Counted from the stretch's first letter, positions 35,648 to 45,150 are shown. The stretch is 64,000 nucleotides of DNA from JABCYV01 sp963696025 (GCA_963696025.1 CAVOII010000007.1:310001-374000); one strand, 5' to 3'. The notes: a model not told the origin generated them from the sequence alone. Numbers and translations: made by a program.

Positions 35648-36031
35648 TCAGTTCGACGAGCACCGATTCGAGATGGTTCTAATCGATTTCACCATTATGG
35701 TTACCGGGCTGGGCGAACCTGTCCTGGCCAGAAAATCAGAACTCGTACTCATCGACGGCGACTGCACTCCGCTGACCTCGACTTCTTGTCCTAAATATCG
35801 CTTTAACCTTAATTTCCCGCGACCCTGCAATTCGTAGCTGTTGCCCTGCTCCGGCTGCATCAAGATGTAGTCGGTATTCTGCTTGGCGACACGGCCTCTC
35901 GTGGTGATTTCGTCTTTGCTCTTTTTCGAACGATGCTGATCTGCACCCTGCGACTGATTCGGATTGGTTGTTTGTGACATGGCCGAGAGGCCTACGCACA
36001 ATACTGCTAGGAAGATTGTCGTTCTTGCCAT
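35648..36031 (-). CDS. small secreted protein, OB-fold-like
   Basis: 127 residues from ATG 36031, with GAGGTGG just upstream. A clear signal peptide (ARTTIFLAVLCVGLSAMSQ) precedes a polar linker and a compact beta-rich domain (RGRVAKQNTDYILMQPEQG, LKRYLGQEVEVSGVQSP, VTIMVKSIRTIS). The pattern resembles small secreted DUF5818-type OB folds that are frequent in Acidobacteria; I name no function. It is a single gene with its own likely terminator at 35444-35473. Confidence 0.7.
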   Translation of the reverse strand: MARTTIFLAVLCVGLSAMSQTTNPNQSQGADQHRSKKSKDEITTRGRVAKQNTDYILMQPEQGNSYELQGRGKLRLKRYLGQEVEVSGVQSPSMSTSSDFLARTGSPSPVTIMVKSIRTISNRCSSN

Positions 36032-36608
36032 ATACCACCTCACCCGCGTGCTAACCAGTATAAGAGCAAAAAGGCCACCCTTATTAGGCTCTGCCAGACG
36101 GACCGGCGAGGGGGGCAAATTAAAGCCTGGCCATTGAACGGATTTGAAAATACGTGACGAGCACCCGCTTCGCTACCGAGTACTCCGGTAGTATATTTAC
36201 ACTAGCCCTAGCGCCGAGATCACCACCAAAATTAGCGATCCGATCCACAGCCAATCACGTTTTCGCTTTGTTACCTCACCGCAAATGGCCCCTCCCGCAA
36301 TGAGATGAGCCGCACTCGGGGCCTACTCAGAGTCTTTGGTTTTCAAAGAGAGTAACATTTCTAAGTGATGGCTCGCGTCATTCTCGTTGTGCTTGGGTTG
36401 GCGCTGGCCGGGTGGATTTTTTACACCTGAATTTATCCGAACCTGAAACGAGGCGGAAAATGAAACTGCTTAATTAAATCCGGCAAGACGGTGAGGCATA
36501 TCCTGCTGAAAATATCCAGGCCAAAAGATCGAGCGCAAGTGACGAAGGATTTGAGCTTGGAGGACTATAATTGTCGATCAGAGAGAGGGCCGCCAAGGTG
36601 ATCCCCCC
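36032..36608. other. 577-base stretch with structured repeat copy A
   Basis: No full-size gene. It holds copy A of the hairpin motif (36287-36323) and a 20-codon hydrophobic frame at 36368-36430 (MARVILVVLGLALAGWIFYT) too short to call with confidence. Confidence 0.35.
36287..36323 (+). repeat. intergenic hairpin motif, copy A
   Basis: GGCCCC (36287) pairs with GGGGCC (36318) around a loop containing ATGAGATGAGCC. A similar sequence is at 37606-37643, where the closing stem is kept by a G-U pair (GGCCCC/GGGGTC). Conserved loop and compensated stem suggest an RNA or protein-binding element. Confidence 0.4.
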
Positions 36609-36830
36609 ATGGCCCGCGGACGCGGAAATCCGAACTTCACCAAACCTGGAGCTATCAAACCACCAGTCTTCTCAGTAAGCTCGTTTGAGCGCGCTGTCGC
36701 TCTGCTAAAGCTCTTACCCGAACAATATGCAAGCTCTCCCGAACTCAGAGAATGGGTGCTTCAAAACAAGGAGCACAAATATGTTCCGCCGGAGCTGCTG
36801 GCAGCCTTCGGATTCCACGTGAATACGTAA
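36609..36830 (+). CDS. small hypothetical protein
   Basis: 73 residues beginning MARGRGNPNFTKPGAIK. The sequence is well composed with helices (VSSFERAVALLKLLPEQY, SSPELREWVLQNKEHKYVPP) and no repeats or membrane segment. AAGGTGAT lies about 10 bases upstream of the start. I recognise no family. Confidence 0.5.
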   Translation: MARGRGNPNFTKPGAIKPPVFSVSSFERAVALLKLLPEQYASSPELREWVLQNKEHKYVPPELLAAFGFHVNT

Positions 36831-36875
36831 GCCGGGACCCGCGAAAGTGTCGTAGTCGTACTGACCGCCAGTGCT

Positions 36876-37268
36876 TCACGCAACCCTTGGCTTTTTCCGT
36901 TCCCCATCTCGGTGAGCAGCTTTCGGGTCATGGCGTTGGAGCAGTCGCTCGATGCGCTGGATCGTGCGGTGCAGTTGGCGGATCAAGTCTTCATCGGGAG
37001 TGGTGAGTAAATCGGCAAGAAGTCGGCGAATCTCCGCCCGAATCTCAGCGTATTTCTGGCTACGGTTCTGTATTTCAAGCAGATACTTCCGATAAACCGC
37101 ATAGCCGATGGCGACGCTCAGTCCCATGAACAGAGCACGAAAACCTTGCAGCAGCCAATGGGGAGCGTTGTGTAGATTCGTTACCAGAAAATCCACATCC
37201 AAGCTCAGGAACCAAGCGCAGGCTCCCCAGAGCGCGGCTGCGGCTAGAACCTTGCGTCTTCCTGCCAC
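36876..37268 (-). CDS. small membrane protein with C-terminal coiled coil
   Basis: 130 residues. Two hydrophobic stretches (VLAAAALWGACAWFLSL and ALFMGLSVAIGYAVYRKYLL) are followed by a long charged helix with heptad-like spacing (AEIRAEIRRLLADLLTTPDE, LIRQLHRTIQRIERLLQRHD). No recognised family. It is the only leftward gene in its immediate neighbourhood. Confidence 0.55.
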   Translation of the reverse strand: MAGRRKVLAAAALWGACAWFLSLDVDFLVTNLHNAPHWLLQGFRALFMGLSVAIGYAVYRKYLLEIQNRSQKYAEIRAEIRRLLADLLTTPDEDLIRQLHRTIQRIERLLQRHDPKAAHRDGERKKPRVA

Positions 37269-37503
37269 TTCATGAACTCCGCTTTCTCAGAGTTTTCGAC
37301 TAAGGTGGCGCAGGCCGCACAGGCTGTCAGAGCTTCTTTCTGAGCTGTCTTGGAGTCAAGCCCTAGTGACCTTTAGCACCCGGCCGGGAGGCGGTTTTCC
37401 TTCGCAGGAGAACAGCAAGACTCAGGCACACCTAGGGCATTTTAACGCCTGGTGCGAAAGCCCCGCCACTCTCTTTGTCACAATCCCCGCCCGAGGGGCA
37501 TAC

Positions 37504-37600
37504 ATGGTGAACTTGTCTGCAATTGCGAAGCAGTTAAGGCAGGAACGTGACCGAATAGAACGACGATTGCACGGACTTTCAGGCCGTCGCAATACGCGTC
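37504..37600 (+). pseudogene. remnant of a tiny coiled-coil protein
   Basis: ATG 37504, with GAGGGG 5 bases upstream, encodes MVNLSAIAKQLRQERDRIER and HGLSG, the style of very small helical proteins common in Acidobacteria. After about codon 30 the sequence becomes Arg-rich and runs into hairpin copy B, with no family-like ending. The frame stays open to 37881 only as an overlap with the opposite gene. Confidence 0.3.
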
Positions 37601-37605
37601 GCAGT

Positions 37606-37643
37606 GGCCCCTTCCCCGCGATGAGATGGCCACGATCGGGGTC
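37606..37643 (+). repeat. intergenic hairpin motif, copy B
   Basis: GGCCCC (37606) can pair with GGGGTC (37638) using one G-U pair; the loop holds GATGAGATGGCC, close to copy A at 36287. Flanking CGCA-x-TGG is shared as well. Confidence 0.4.
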
Positions 37644-37665
37644 TGGAGACTGTCCTCAACAGACG

Positions 37666-37839
37666 TTAAGCTGCCCGGTTCACCTTCAGGCAGTTAGGGC
37701 AGGAACACTTGAAATCCGGGTCCTTGGGAATCTCCACATGGCCGCACTGCTCGCAAATAAACCAGTCCGGCCGCTCCAACATGGGTCTGAACTGATCGTC
37801 CAGAACGCAGTAAGGGCAGCGCACGCTCTTGTCAGCCAT
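37666..37839 (-). CDS. tiny double zinc-ribbon protein
   Basis: 57 residues from ATG 37839. Three CxxC pairs: CPYC, CEQC and CSCPNC, in MADKSVRCPYC, DWFICEQCGHVEIPK and FKCSCPNCLKVN. This is a compact zinc-binding protein; no enzymatic motif. Similar mini-proteins are frequent in Acidobacteria. It is an isolated gene on the minus strand. Confidence 0.7.
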   Translation of the reverse strand: MADKSVRCPYCVLDDQFRPMLERPDWFICEQCGHVEIPKDPDFKCSCPNCLKVNRAA

Positions 37840-37954
37840 GACTCTAGCTCGCACTCGAACGGAAGGATTTTACAGCAGTGACGCCAGATTACCTTACCGA
37901 ATTACCGTATTGAGTCGCCATGATCGGCGCTCCGGAAGCCGATTCTAGCCTGCG

Positions 37955-38077
37955 TCAGGGGCACTGTTTTGAGCCGATCTTCTTGAGCTCCCTCACAAGC
38001 GCCAGCAGTTTCTTAGGGTCCCTTTCCTTTACGGCCAAGTCGCAGAGTTCTAGCCAATGTTGGTTGTCTGTGAGCAT
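37955..38077 (-). CDS. 40-residue helical protein
   Basis: Encodes 40 residues (MLTDNQHWLELCDLAVKERD, PKKLLALVRELKKIGSKQCP). GAGG lies 5 bases before ATG 38077. The pattern of W, LC-LA, DPKKLL and a second helix matches a family of very small Acidobacteria proteins that I recall by shape only, with unknown function. It is below usual gene-calling length. Confidence 0.6.
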   Translation of the reverse strand: MLTDNQHWLELCDLAVKERDPKKLLALVRELKKIGSKQCP

Positions 38078-38167
38078 TACAACCTCAAGCCTTGCCAAGG
38101 GTAAATGATTGATGGCATTTTACCGCAGAATACAAGGCGAGATCGAAGTGTTCGATTCCGTGCAGTG

Positions 38168-38572
38168 CTACTGAACTGAGCTGGCCACAGATGAAAAGAC
38201 TCGATTCGCGTTTGATCCGATGAGCCGGATCGTGGAGACCGCGATGGCCAGCATGACGGCGAGCATCACCGCATACTCTGCGACATCTTGGCCGTCTTCC
38301 CTCCGCCAAGCCTCACGAAGGAAGTCAGAGACCCGCTTCTCTGCCGTCTTTGCGTTCAGCGTGAGTTGATCCTCACCATGTTGGACCGTCTCGCCATTGC
38401 GGGCAGTGTTAAATAAATCCGCCCGTTGCACCGGCGAGAGTTCTTCAATTATCTGGATGAGGATCAAGTGTTGTGCTATGGCTCCGTTGCGGATTTTGTA
38501 TACCGTCGAGCCTGGACCCACGTGCTTTGGAAAGATCGGGAAATACTTTTGGTTCGCCATGCCCACGGACAT
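38168..38572 (-). CDS. Flp/Fap-type pilin-like protein, start uncertain
   Basis: The C-terminal ~50 residues (FLREAWRREDGQDVAEYAVM, LAVMLAIAVSTIRLIGSNAN) are a clear Flp pilin: the G-Q-D-x-x-E-Y prepilin-peptidase/processing region followed by one hydrophobic helix. Normal Flp pilins are 50-65 residues. Here no good start codon precedes the pilin part; the frame is open to 38572 with a polar ~80-residue extension (IEELSPVQRADLFNTARNGE). Either the true start is non-canonical, the protein has an unusual N-terminal domain, or the gene is broken. No other Tad genes are in the window. Confidence 0.5.
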   Translation of the reverse strand: MSVGMANQKYFPIFPKHVGPGSTVYKIRNGAIAQHLILIQIIEELSPVQRADLFNTARNGETVQHGEDQLTLNAKTAEKRVSDFLREAWRREDGQDVAEYAVMLAVMLAIAVSTIRLIGSNANRVFSSVASSVQ

Positions 38573-38994
38573 GGTGGAATAGAACCGATCAGAATGGAAT
38601 GGCCCGAACTGCTGATGACCGAGGTCACTAACGTGTTATTCGGTGTTCGGTGGTCCAAAGGTTCTTGAGTGACGGCACCTGGCATCTCTAGCGGGTGCTC
38701 AGATGCCGGTTTTGCTCCTGAGCACTCACGCCCCATGTTCTCTTTCCTTCGGTCGACGCTTGTCGCCGCTCTTCTGTTCCTTAATCTTTGCAACTCATAG
38801 TGCGTGGCGATGACACCAAGTCCCCGGATATCGTTCCGGAACTCACGGCTGCCGACCAACTGAGGACCCATGACTTCGCCTTTGAAGTCGGTGCAAGCAC
38901 AACGAACCTTAAGGGAACCTTAAGCGCACGTTCGATTCCAGACGAAGCACCGTGGCACTCTTTTAACGACACATTAACCGCGTTGTAACACTAC

Positions 38995-41757
38995 GGCCAG
39001 GCCATCCTGCCCGGCGCCAGCGTAAAGCTTGATCCGGGCAACGCTTCTGTTGTATCCGATGCCCAGGGTCAGTTCACCATTCCAAACGTTACTCCAGGGA
39101 CGTATACCGTCAGCGTCGACTATGTCGGGTTCTCGCCCTTCCAGACAAGTATGACGGTCACTGCGGGCCAAGTAGCACACGTAAACGCCGTTCTGAACGT
39201 TGCTTCCGAGAGCGAACAAGTCCTTGTGACCGTTGACCGCGCTCATGGTGAAGCCGCCGCCATCAACGAAATACGGACGTCAGAGAATATTCTCAACGTT
39301 CTGCCGGCTCAGGTGATCACCAGCCTTCCGAACGCGAATGTTGCCGACGCCGTCGGACGTTTGCCCGGGGTCACGCTGGAACGTGACGAAGGGGAAGGCA
39401 AGTACGTCCAGATCCGTGGTACCGAGCCACGACTTAGCAACCTGACCATTGACGGCGTGGAGGTTCCTTCCCCGGAAGGTGGGATACGGCAGGTAAAGCT
39501 GGATGTCATCCCGGCGGATCTGATCGACTCGGTCCAGATTTACAAGACGCTGCAGGCCAACCAGGATGGCGACGCCATCGGCGGAACCGTAAACCTGGTT
39601 ACAAAGACTGCGGGAGAACGGCCTACCCTCTCCATATATGGCTTGGGCGGATTTACACCCATCATTAACACCGTACCGGTGGCGGAGACGGGAGCCACCC
39701 TCGGCGAACGCTTCGGGGCGCAAAAGCGCTGGGGCGTGCTGGTCAGCGGGTCCTACGATTACAACGGTCGCGGTATCAATGACGTTGAACCGGTTCCGGC
39801 GATATTTCCCGGAACCACTTTCACTCCTGACTATTCAAGCATTGCCATTCGCGAGTACAAGTACAACCGGAACCGCTACGGCGTTGGCGGCAACATTGAC
39901 TATAAACTCGGAGAGTCGTCTGACATTTACCTACGTGGCCTCTTTTCTGACTTCAAGGACTCCGGTCGCAGGTGGGAATATGTGCTCAATAATAATGATC
40001 CCGCGTTCTTAGCCTCCACGGGAGGATCTAACACTCCCCCAGTTTTCGATACTGGGATCCGAGCTGCGCATTATCAGGTAGCGAGTGTGCTGTTAGGAGG
40101 CAACCACGTTTTTACAAAATACTACGGAAACTGGGGACTCGCCGCCTCGCGTTCTCGGATTTTTAATCCTATCAACGGAGGCGAGTCGATGGACACTTTT
40201 TCGTATGTCCCAACGCAGCCGAGCAGCTGCGCATACGATCCAGCCGCAACCAGGAGCGTTTACCGTCCACAGTTCACGCCGGTTTGTTTCAGGGAGGCGT
40301 ACAACCCTGGCAACTTTGTGCTTTCTCAGGTGGAGGACGCCAATCACGGGCGGGACAGCCAACTGAACCTTCAGGGTCAGGTTTCTGTGGGGAGGCTGTA
40401 CAGCATTGGTTCCCACGCTAGCCGATTCGAGATGGGGTTCAGAATTCGCAACGCGCACAAATTCGACGATTCGTTCGAGAATTTCTATTCAGTGAGCCCC
40501 AGTGTGGACCCCACGACGATCACGGTTGCAGCTTTTCCCACCGGCCTCACTGACAAACACTACTATGGCGGCTCGTATCCCTTGGGGCCTTTGGCCAGTT
40601 GGGACAAGATCCATACGTACTTCAGGGCCAATCCTGGTAGCTTTTTCAACAACGGCACCGGGAACACGTACGGGACCAATCCTGCGAATTTCGACCTGGT
40701 AGAGCGCGTCACGGCCGGTTATCTGATGAATACGGTTGATTTCAGCCGCTTCACCCTCGTCACCGGCGTCCGTTTCGAGGGCACGCAATTTAACAGTGCC
40801 AGCGTTAACACGACGGCGGTTAATCCCTGTATCGGCCTTTGTGTGTTAGCCTCCGGCTCCTATATCGATGTTTTGCCGAGCGTATCGTTGCGCTATCGGC
40901 TTGATAGTAATTCGGGACTTCGCTTTGTTTACGCCCGCGGACTGTCGCGTCCGCTCCCTCAGGAACTGACCACAGCAATCTCGGAAGATACCAGCACATC
41001 GCCTTCTACTTTCAACGTTGGCGCAGTTCTCAAGCCCGAGCATGCCAACAACTACGACCTGCTCTACGAACGGTATCTAACTCCGCTCGGCCTGATCCAG
41101 GCCGGTTTCTTCTACAAGGACATCAGCGCTCCCATCGTCACAAATGTCGTGCTTGCTACCTCGGGACCATTTGCCGGTCACTTTGTGGCAACGCCTGCGA
41201 ACGCCGGCAGTGCATACGTCTACGGCCTTGAATTGGCGTTCCAGCAGCACTTCACCTATCTTCCAGGCTTGCTGAGCGGACTTGGCGTCTCGGCGAATTA
41301 CAGCTACACGACATCGGGGACCACAAAGGTCGACCCACTCCGCAGCGACAACCCGGCGCTCCTCCGCCAGGCGCCGAATACCTGGAATATCAGTCCCACC
41401 TACGATCGGCATCGGCTGTCGCTCCGTGTCGGCCTAGCCTACAATGGCCCGAACATTTTCGCGTATTTTTATCACAACCTTGCTCCCAACCCGACGCCAC
41501 CGCCGGCAACAATTCCCAACCCACAGCCTGGCGGTGTCAAAGGTCCCAGCGGCGACCAGTACCTCTACGCGCACTACCAGGTCGACGCGCAGGCCAGCTA
41601 CTACCTCGGGAAGGGCCTTACTGCAATTGTCTCGGGTCTGAATCTGAACAATGAGGTCTTCGGGTTCTACAACGGCAGCCCGCAGTTTGTGCTGCAGCGC
41701 GAGTACTACAAGCCGACGTACAGCTTTGGCTTTCGCTGGGATCTACACCACGAATGA
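38995..41757 (+). pseudogene. TonB-dependent receptor lacking signal peptide
   Basis: The coding-like frame begins at about 38995 in the middle of a carboxypeptidase-regulatory domain (GQAILPGASVKLD, GQFTIPNVTPGTYTVSVDYV) just after an in-frame TAA (38986). The first ATG, at 39151, is already past that domain. Then come the plug (ITSLPNANVADAVGRLPGVT, YVQIRGTEPRLSNLTIDGVE, DGDAIGGTVNLVTKTA) and a full-length barrel ending in YSFGFRWDLHHE. The plug resembles carbohydrate-type receptors of the TIGR01782 style. Without an N-terminal signal it cannot reach the outer membrane, so it is probably a 5'-truncated pseudogene, otherwise complete (about 920 residues). Confidence 0.75.
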
Positions 41758-42260
41758 TAAGGCAGTCGGAGGGAGCTCTTAAAACCATCCGAGTGACCAG
41801 GACAAAACTTGAACTGAGTTACTTCCGATGAGTCGATGCGCCCGCAGCCAGTTCCTGCAGGACGTTCAGGAAGCTCGCCGCGGCTTGTTCATCAGAGAGA
41901 GCTTCGAGGGGAATCGTGGCGGCCAGATGTGGAGAGTCCGGACGGAACCGGACGGTGAGTAGATTGTCGATGCGCGAATCCGCTTTTTCATGGCGGTACT
42001 GTCTGCCTTCTGTGCCGTAACGATCTGCTGGATACTCGCCCTCGCGTCCTGTCAACAGTCAAACTGAGAGTGGCTTCTTTTTGACGCTTCGGAGAAAGCG
42101 GTGAGATGCCTGTCGCCCTTCCATTAACGGTCGTTGGACGCCTAGCGAACTACTGTCGAGCACCGCTTCGCAAAAACCCGAAACGACCAGTGGTGCCGAT
42201 TCGGCATAACTACGTCTGCGTGCAGTGCGACGGTGTTTACGTCAACCGTGGGTATAGAGG
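41758..42260. other. 500 bases with one doubtful small frame
   Basis: A minus-strand frame at 41819-42055 (78 residues; DSPHLAATIPLEALSDEQAA, FLNVLQELA) has protein-like composition at its C-terminal half but no family I know and no clear ribosome site; it may be a gene scrap. Nothing else is supported. Confidence 0.3.
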
Positions 42261-43208
42261 TCAATTCGGCGCATCAAACACCACCAGGCTGATCCCACCC
42301 AATCGCCTGCCGCACAAAATCCTCTTACCATCCGGCGACCATCGGGGATTTGTAAACTCACCCGCAGCATCTGTAAGTTGGCGAACACCGCTGCCGTTCT
42401 GATTCATCACAAAGATCTGAAATCCATGCTCTCCATGCCGCGAGAACACGATCCTTTTCCCGTCAGGAGACCAGGCGGGCCATCCATCGACGGCCTCTCT
42501 TCCTGAAAGATTGTGGTCGTTTGACCCGTCTACATTCATGAGAAAAATTTGTGAGACTTCGCCCCGCTGTCGCCGATGCAGAATCGACATTCCGTCTGGC
42601 GAAAACGACGCATAGGTATACCCGCCACCGTGCGTAATCCGCCGCAAGTCCGTGCCTTCGGGGCGGAGCGTGGCTAGATCCATGTAATCGTCTGTCTTTT
42701 CGCCAATGATGCGCTTCGCTTCGGAGGAGCTTTTGTCCCCGGCTTGTTCGGCTTCGGCGAAATGCGTGGTGTTGAAGAGGATTCGTGAATTATCTGGCGA
42801 CCACATCGGATGAATGTTTTGACCAGCGCCGCTGGTGATTTGATGAATGTCAGTTCCGTCGGCGTTCATAACGAAGATGTGCGACGCGCCTTCGCGGACA
42901 GAAACGAACGCGATTTTTTGGCCGTCGGGTGACCAGGCTGGGGAATCGTCCTCGTCCGGACCGGTACTGACTTGCCGCATATCACTCCCGTTGCCAGGGG
43001 CGCTCGCATCGAGGATATGTACTTTCATCCCACGGTGGCGGTTGGAAATGAGAACGATGTGTCGCCCATCGGGCGCCCACGCTGCCTCATAATCGACCAC
43101 GTAGGTAAGCAGCGGAACGCGCTTGAGCGGGAAGTCTTCTGCGGTTCCGAGAACCGAAGTAGTGCAAAGCAAGAATGCAACTGCAACTGCCCTCAAATAA
43201 GAGTCCAT
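42261..43208 (-). CDS. secreted TolB/PD40-type beta-propeller
   Basis: 315 residues from ATG 43208, which directly precedes a signal peptide (LRAVAVAFLLCTTSVLGTAE). The body is six WD40-like/PD40 blades, each with WSPDG or a variant (AAWAPDGRHIVLIS, PAWSPDGQKIAFVS, PMWSPDNSRILFN, ASFSPDGMSILHR, PAWSPDGKRIVFSR, PRWSPDGKRILCG). Such propellers are periplasmic interaction or sensor domains. The 5' flank holds the folded element at 43427-43501. Confidence 0.85.
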   Translation of the reverse strand: MDSYLRAVAVAFLLCTTSVLGTAEDFPLKRVPLLTYVVDYEAAWAPDGRHIVLISNRHRGMKVHILDASAPGNGSDMRQVSTGPDEDDSPAWSPDGQKIAFVSVREGASHIFVMNADGTDIHQITSGAGQNIHPMWSPDNSRILFNTTHFAEAEQAGDKSSSEAKRIIGEKTDDYMDLATLRPEGTDLRRITHGGGYTYASFSPDGMSILHRRQRGEVSQIFLMNVDGSNDHNLSGREAVDGWPAWSPDGKRIVFSRHGEHGFQIFVMNQNGSGVRQLTDAAGEFTNPRWSPDGKRILCGRRLGGISLVVFDAPN

Positions 43209-43695
43209 GGCTACTTTTGACTTCCGAAAGTATTTTCGGTTAGTTGCCACCGGCAGCCTTCTTGGCCTTGGGCCAGCCGGCTCACCAGATCATGGTATTT
43301 CTCAACGGTCCGGCGGGCGGCGAGCATCCGCGGAGAGGACCAGCCGCGGTGCACGATCCTGCTGGGATAAGAGACGGCAGCGAAATGGCAGTTTAATTCT
43401 CAGTGGGTGTAATTGATTCCATAACAATGTCGGCTCCCACGCCCGAGTAAGCTTTGGTGGTGCGAACCAACCAAAAGGCTCGGGAGAAAGGAGCCGAACA
43501 TGATGATTATAGATTCTCTCTTAATGTCAAAGTGTTTTCTCTCTAGGAGAGGTGCGGAGAACCCTCTCTCTTTTTCTGGTCGCTCAAGCGCAAGCAGCAA
43601 CCCCATCGACAGCCAGATGCGGCGCGCACAGCCTAGAACCGTCGTACGGTTGATTGGGACAAGCGCTGTGATGCAGGACACCCATGTCGCCCCCC
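43209..43695. other. 487-base intergenic stretch with a folded element
   Basis: Contains the nested hairpin at 43427-43501, described separately. A small plus-strand frame starts at the ATG inside the 3' arm (43500) but reads as low-quality sequence. Confidence 0.4.
43427..43501. ncRNA. candidate structured RNA (nested hairpin)
   Basis: Three nested helices can be drawn by eye. Outer: TCGGCTCC (ending 43437) with GGAGCCGA (from 43490), extendable by ATG/CAT past one bulge. Middle: CCCGAG (43442-43447) with CTCGGG (43479-43484). Inner: CTTTGGTGGT with ACCA-A-CCAAA-A-G, closed by a GCGA (GNRA) tetraloop and interrupted by two bulged A residues. There is no U-tract, so it is not a simple terminator. 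Read leftward it lies in the leader region of the beta-propeller gene (start 43208); read rightward the outer helix would hide an AGGAG and an ATG. No known riboswitch class is recognised. Confidence 0.4.
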
Positions 43696-44724
43696 TTAGT
43701 GGCGCCCGACGACAACGATCATAAACGTCCCTGGCTTCGCCGACGAACGACCGGCGGCTCCCGGTCTCTGTTCTTCAAATTCGGCCGTAGGTAAATACAC
43801 TCGATGCGTCGCAGGGTCAATGTCCATTGTCTTGGCGCCGACTGGAGTAGTCACGGTCTGCACGATCTCGAACTTGCCGGACGCCCCCTCGCCCGCAACG
43901 TTAAGCTTGCCGTCCCGGCAACTCGCGAATGCCTGCTGACCGTCGAACTTTGTAGCATCCACGCCCGCGCCGATCGGCAGATCCGCGAGCACCTTGCCGT
44001 CGTCCGTGCTCATCACAATCAGCTTCTGCGGCTTTCGACATCCAATAAACAGCCGCCGCTTCGCTGTGTCGATCGATAGCCCCACGGGTGAGCCTCCGGG
44101 AGCAACTGGCCAATGTGCCAACACTTTCCTTGCTTTGATGTCGACGACGGCAACCTGGTCCTTGTCCTCCAAATTGATGTAGACCTTACCGGCGCCGTCG
44201 GACGCGAGAAATTCGGGTTTGCCGCCCAAGTCAATGGGCGCATCGATGGATCCTGTCTTTGGATCGACGTCGGGCTTGAGCGTCATCAGGACTCCGTTGT
44301 CGCCTGAAACGACCAATACCAGCCCACTGGCTTTGTCGAAAATGATGCCGTCAGCATCGGGTTGCGCCGCGAGTGTTCCCAGGACAGCATTCGTCTTCAG
44401 ATCAAAAATCACGACTGCACCGCTGCCGTCGCTGATGAATCCTCGTCCGGCCTCGGGAACCAGGGCAACCCCGTGGTTATGTTTCTGGCCGGGAATGTCG
44501 GCAAGTGTCTTCCCGGAATCCGCATCGATCACCATCGTGTGGGTGCTTCTGGGAACGTAGAGTCGGTGATTTTTGGCATCCAGGGTGACATAGTCCATGC
44601 CGCCCTCTCCGCCAATCTAAAATGTCTTTTCGACCGCCCAAGTACCCTGCGCGGCAACGCGGGCGCTAAGCGTGAACGAGACCGCTGCGATCAGAAGGCC
44701 AGCAAATATATTCCGAGAGTACAT
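43696..44724 (-). pseudogene. YncE-like secreted beta-propeller with internal amber codon
   Basis: ATG 44724 has a perfect GGAGG site 5 bases upstream and encodes a signal peptide (NIFAGLLIAAVSFTLSARVA). Codon 36 is TAG (44617-44619), and the same frame then continues for 307 codons (GGMDYVTLDAKNHRLYV, HNHGVALVPEAGRGFISDG, HWPVAPGGSPVGLSIDTAKR) to the normal end. The resulting protein would be a ~342-residue YVTN/YncE-type propeller. Re-initiation at the Met seven codons after the TAG would lose the signal peptide. TAG ends other genes here (for example 10237, 28760, 55024), so it is not a sense codon in this genome. Confidence 0.82.
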
Positions 44725-44875
44725 TCGATCCTCCAGTAGACATGCCGGGCAATTGTACCGGTAACGCTAGAGGTTGAACATTAAAGCTACCTGGAAGGAG
44801 AGGAATGGGACCCGTCACAGTTGGCGTGAGTGTGGACGCCTGGTGGCCCGCCAATTCAAGGTATGGGATGGTCAG

Positions 44876-45150
44876 TTAATTCTCGGAGAGGAAAAAGTTC
44901 ACGGCCGCCTTCTCGTTCGCTCTCACGGTTACGTTCTTCTCCCAGTCTTCGGCTCTGAAAAGACGGGACGCTGAATCCTGCGCTCCGTCAGAACATCGAA
45001 GGCAGCTTCCTGCCGCAGAACTCTCCAGCCCTCGTGCCAAGCCACGATCTCGTATTCTCCTGGCGGCACGTCCGTGAGTTGGAACCTTCCGCTTTCGTCG
45101 GTCACTGCGTAGTAAGGTTTTCCTGGATTCCAAACACTTAGCGCAGGCGA
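44876..45150 (-). pseudogene. fragment of a carboxypeptidase-regulatory-domain protein
   Basis: A typical beta-sandwich end of this family is visible: NPGKPYYAVTDESGRFQLTD, VPPGEYEIVAWHEGWRVLRQ, FDVLTERRIQRPVFSEPKT, and then, after a one-frame shift near 44950, WEKNVTVRANEKAAVNFFLS to the stop at 44876. The N-terminal part of the gene is missing upstream of about 45150, where GC-rich repetitive sequence begins. So it is both 5'-truncated and frameshifted. Confidence 0.7.

Noticed and set aside
38426..38668. Plus-strand frame of 80 codons opposite the Flp-like gene
   Set aside because: Composition is fair, but it overlaps the clear pilin-type strand and has no recognisable family or start signal.
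38476..38871. Minus-strand frame of 131 codons
   Set aside because: Low-complexity, Arg/Ser-rich shadow with no motif; overlaps the Flp-like frame.
42106..42402. Plus-strand frame of 98 codons
   Set aside because: Its second half is antisense to the beta-propeller gene and the first half has no protein-like pattern.
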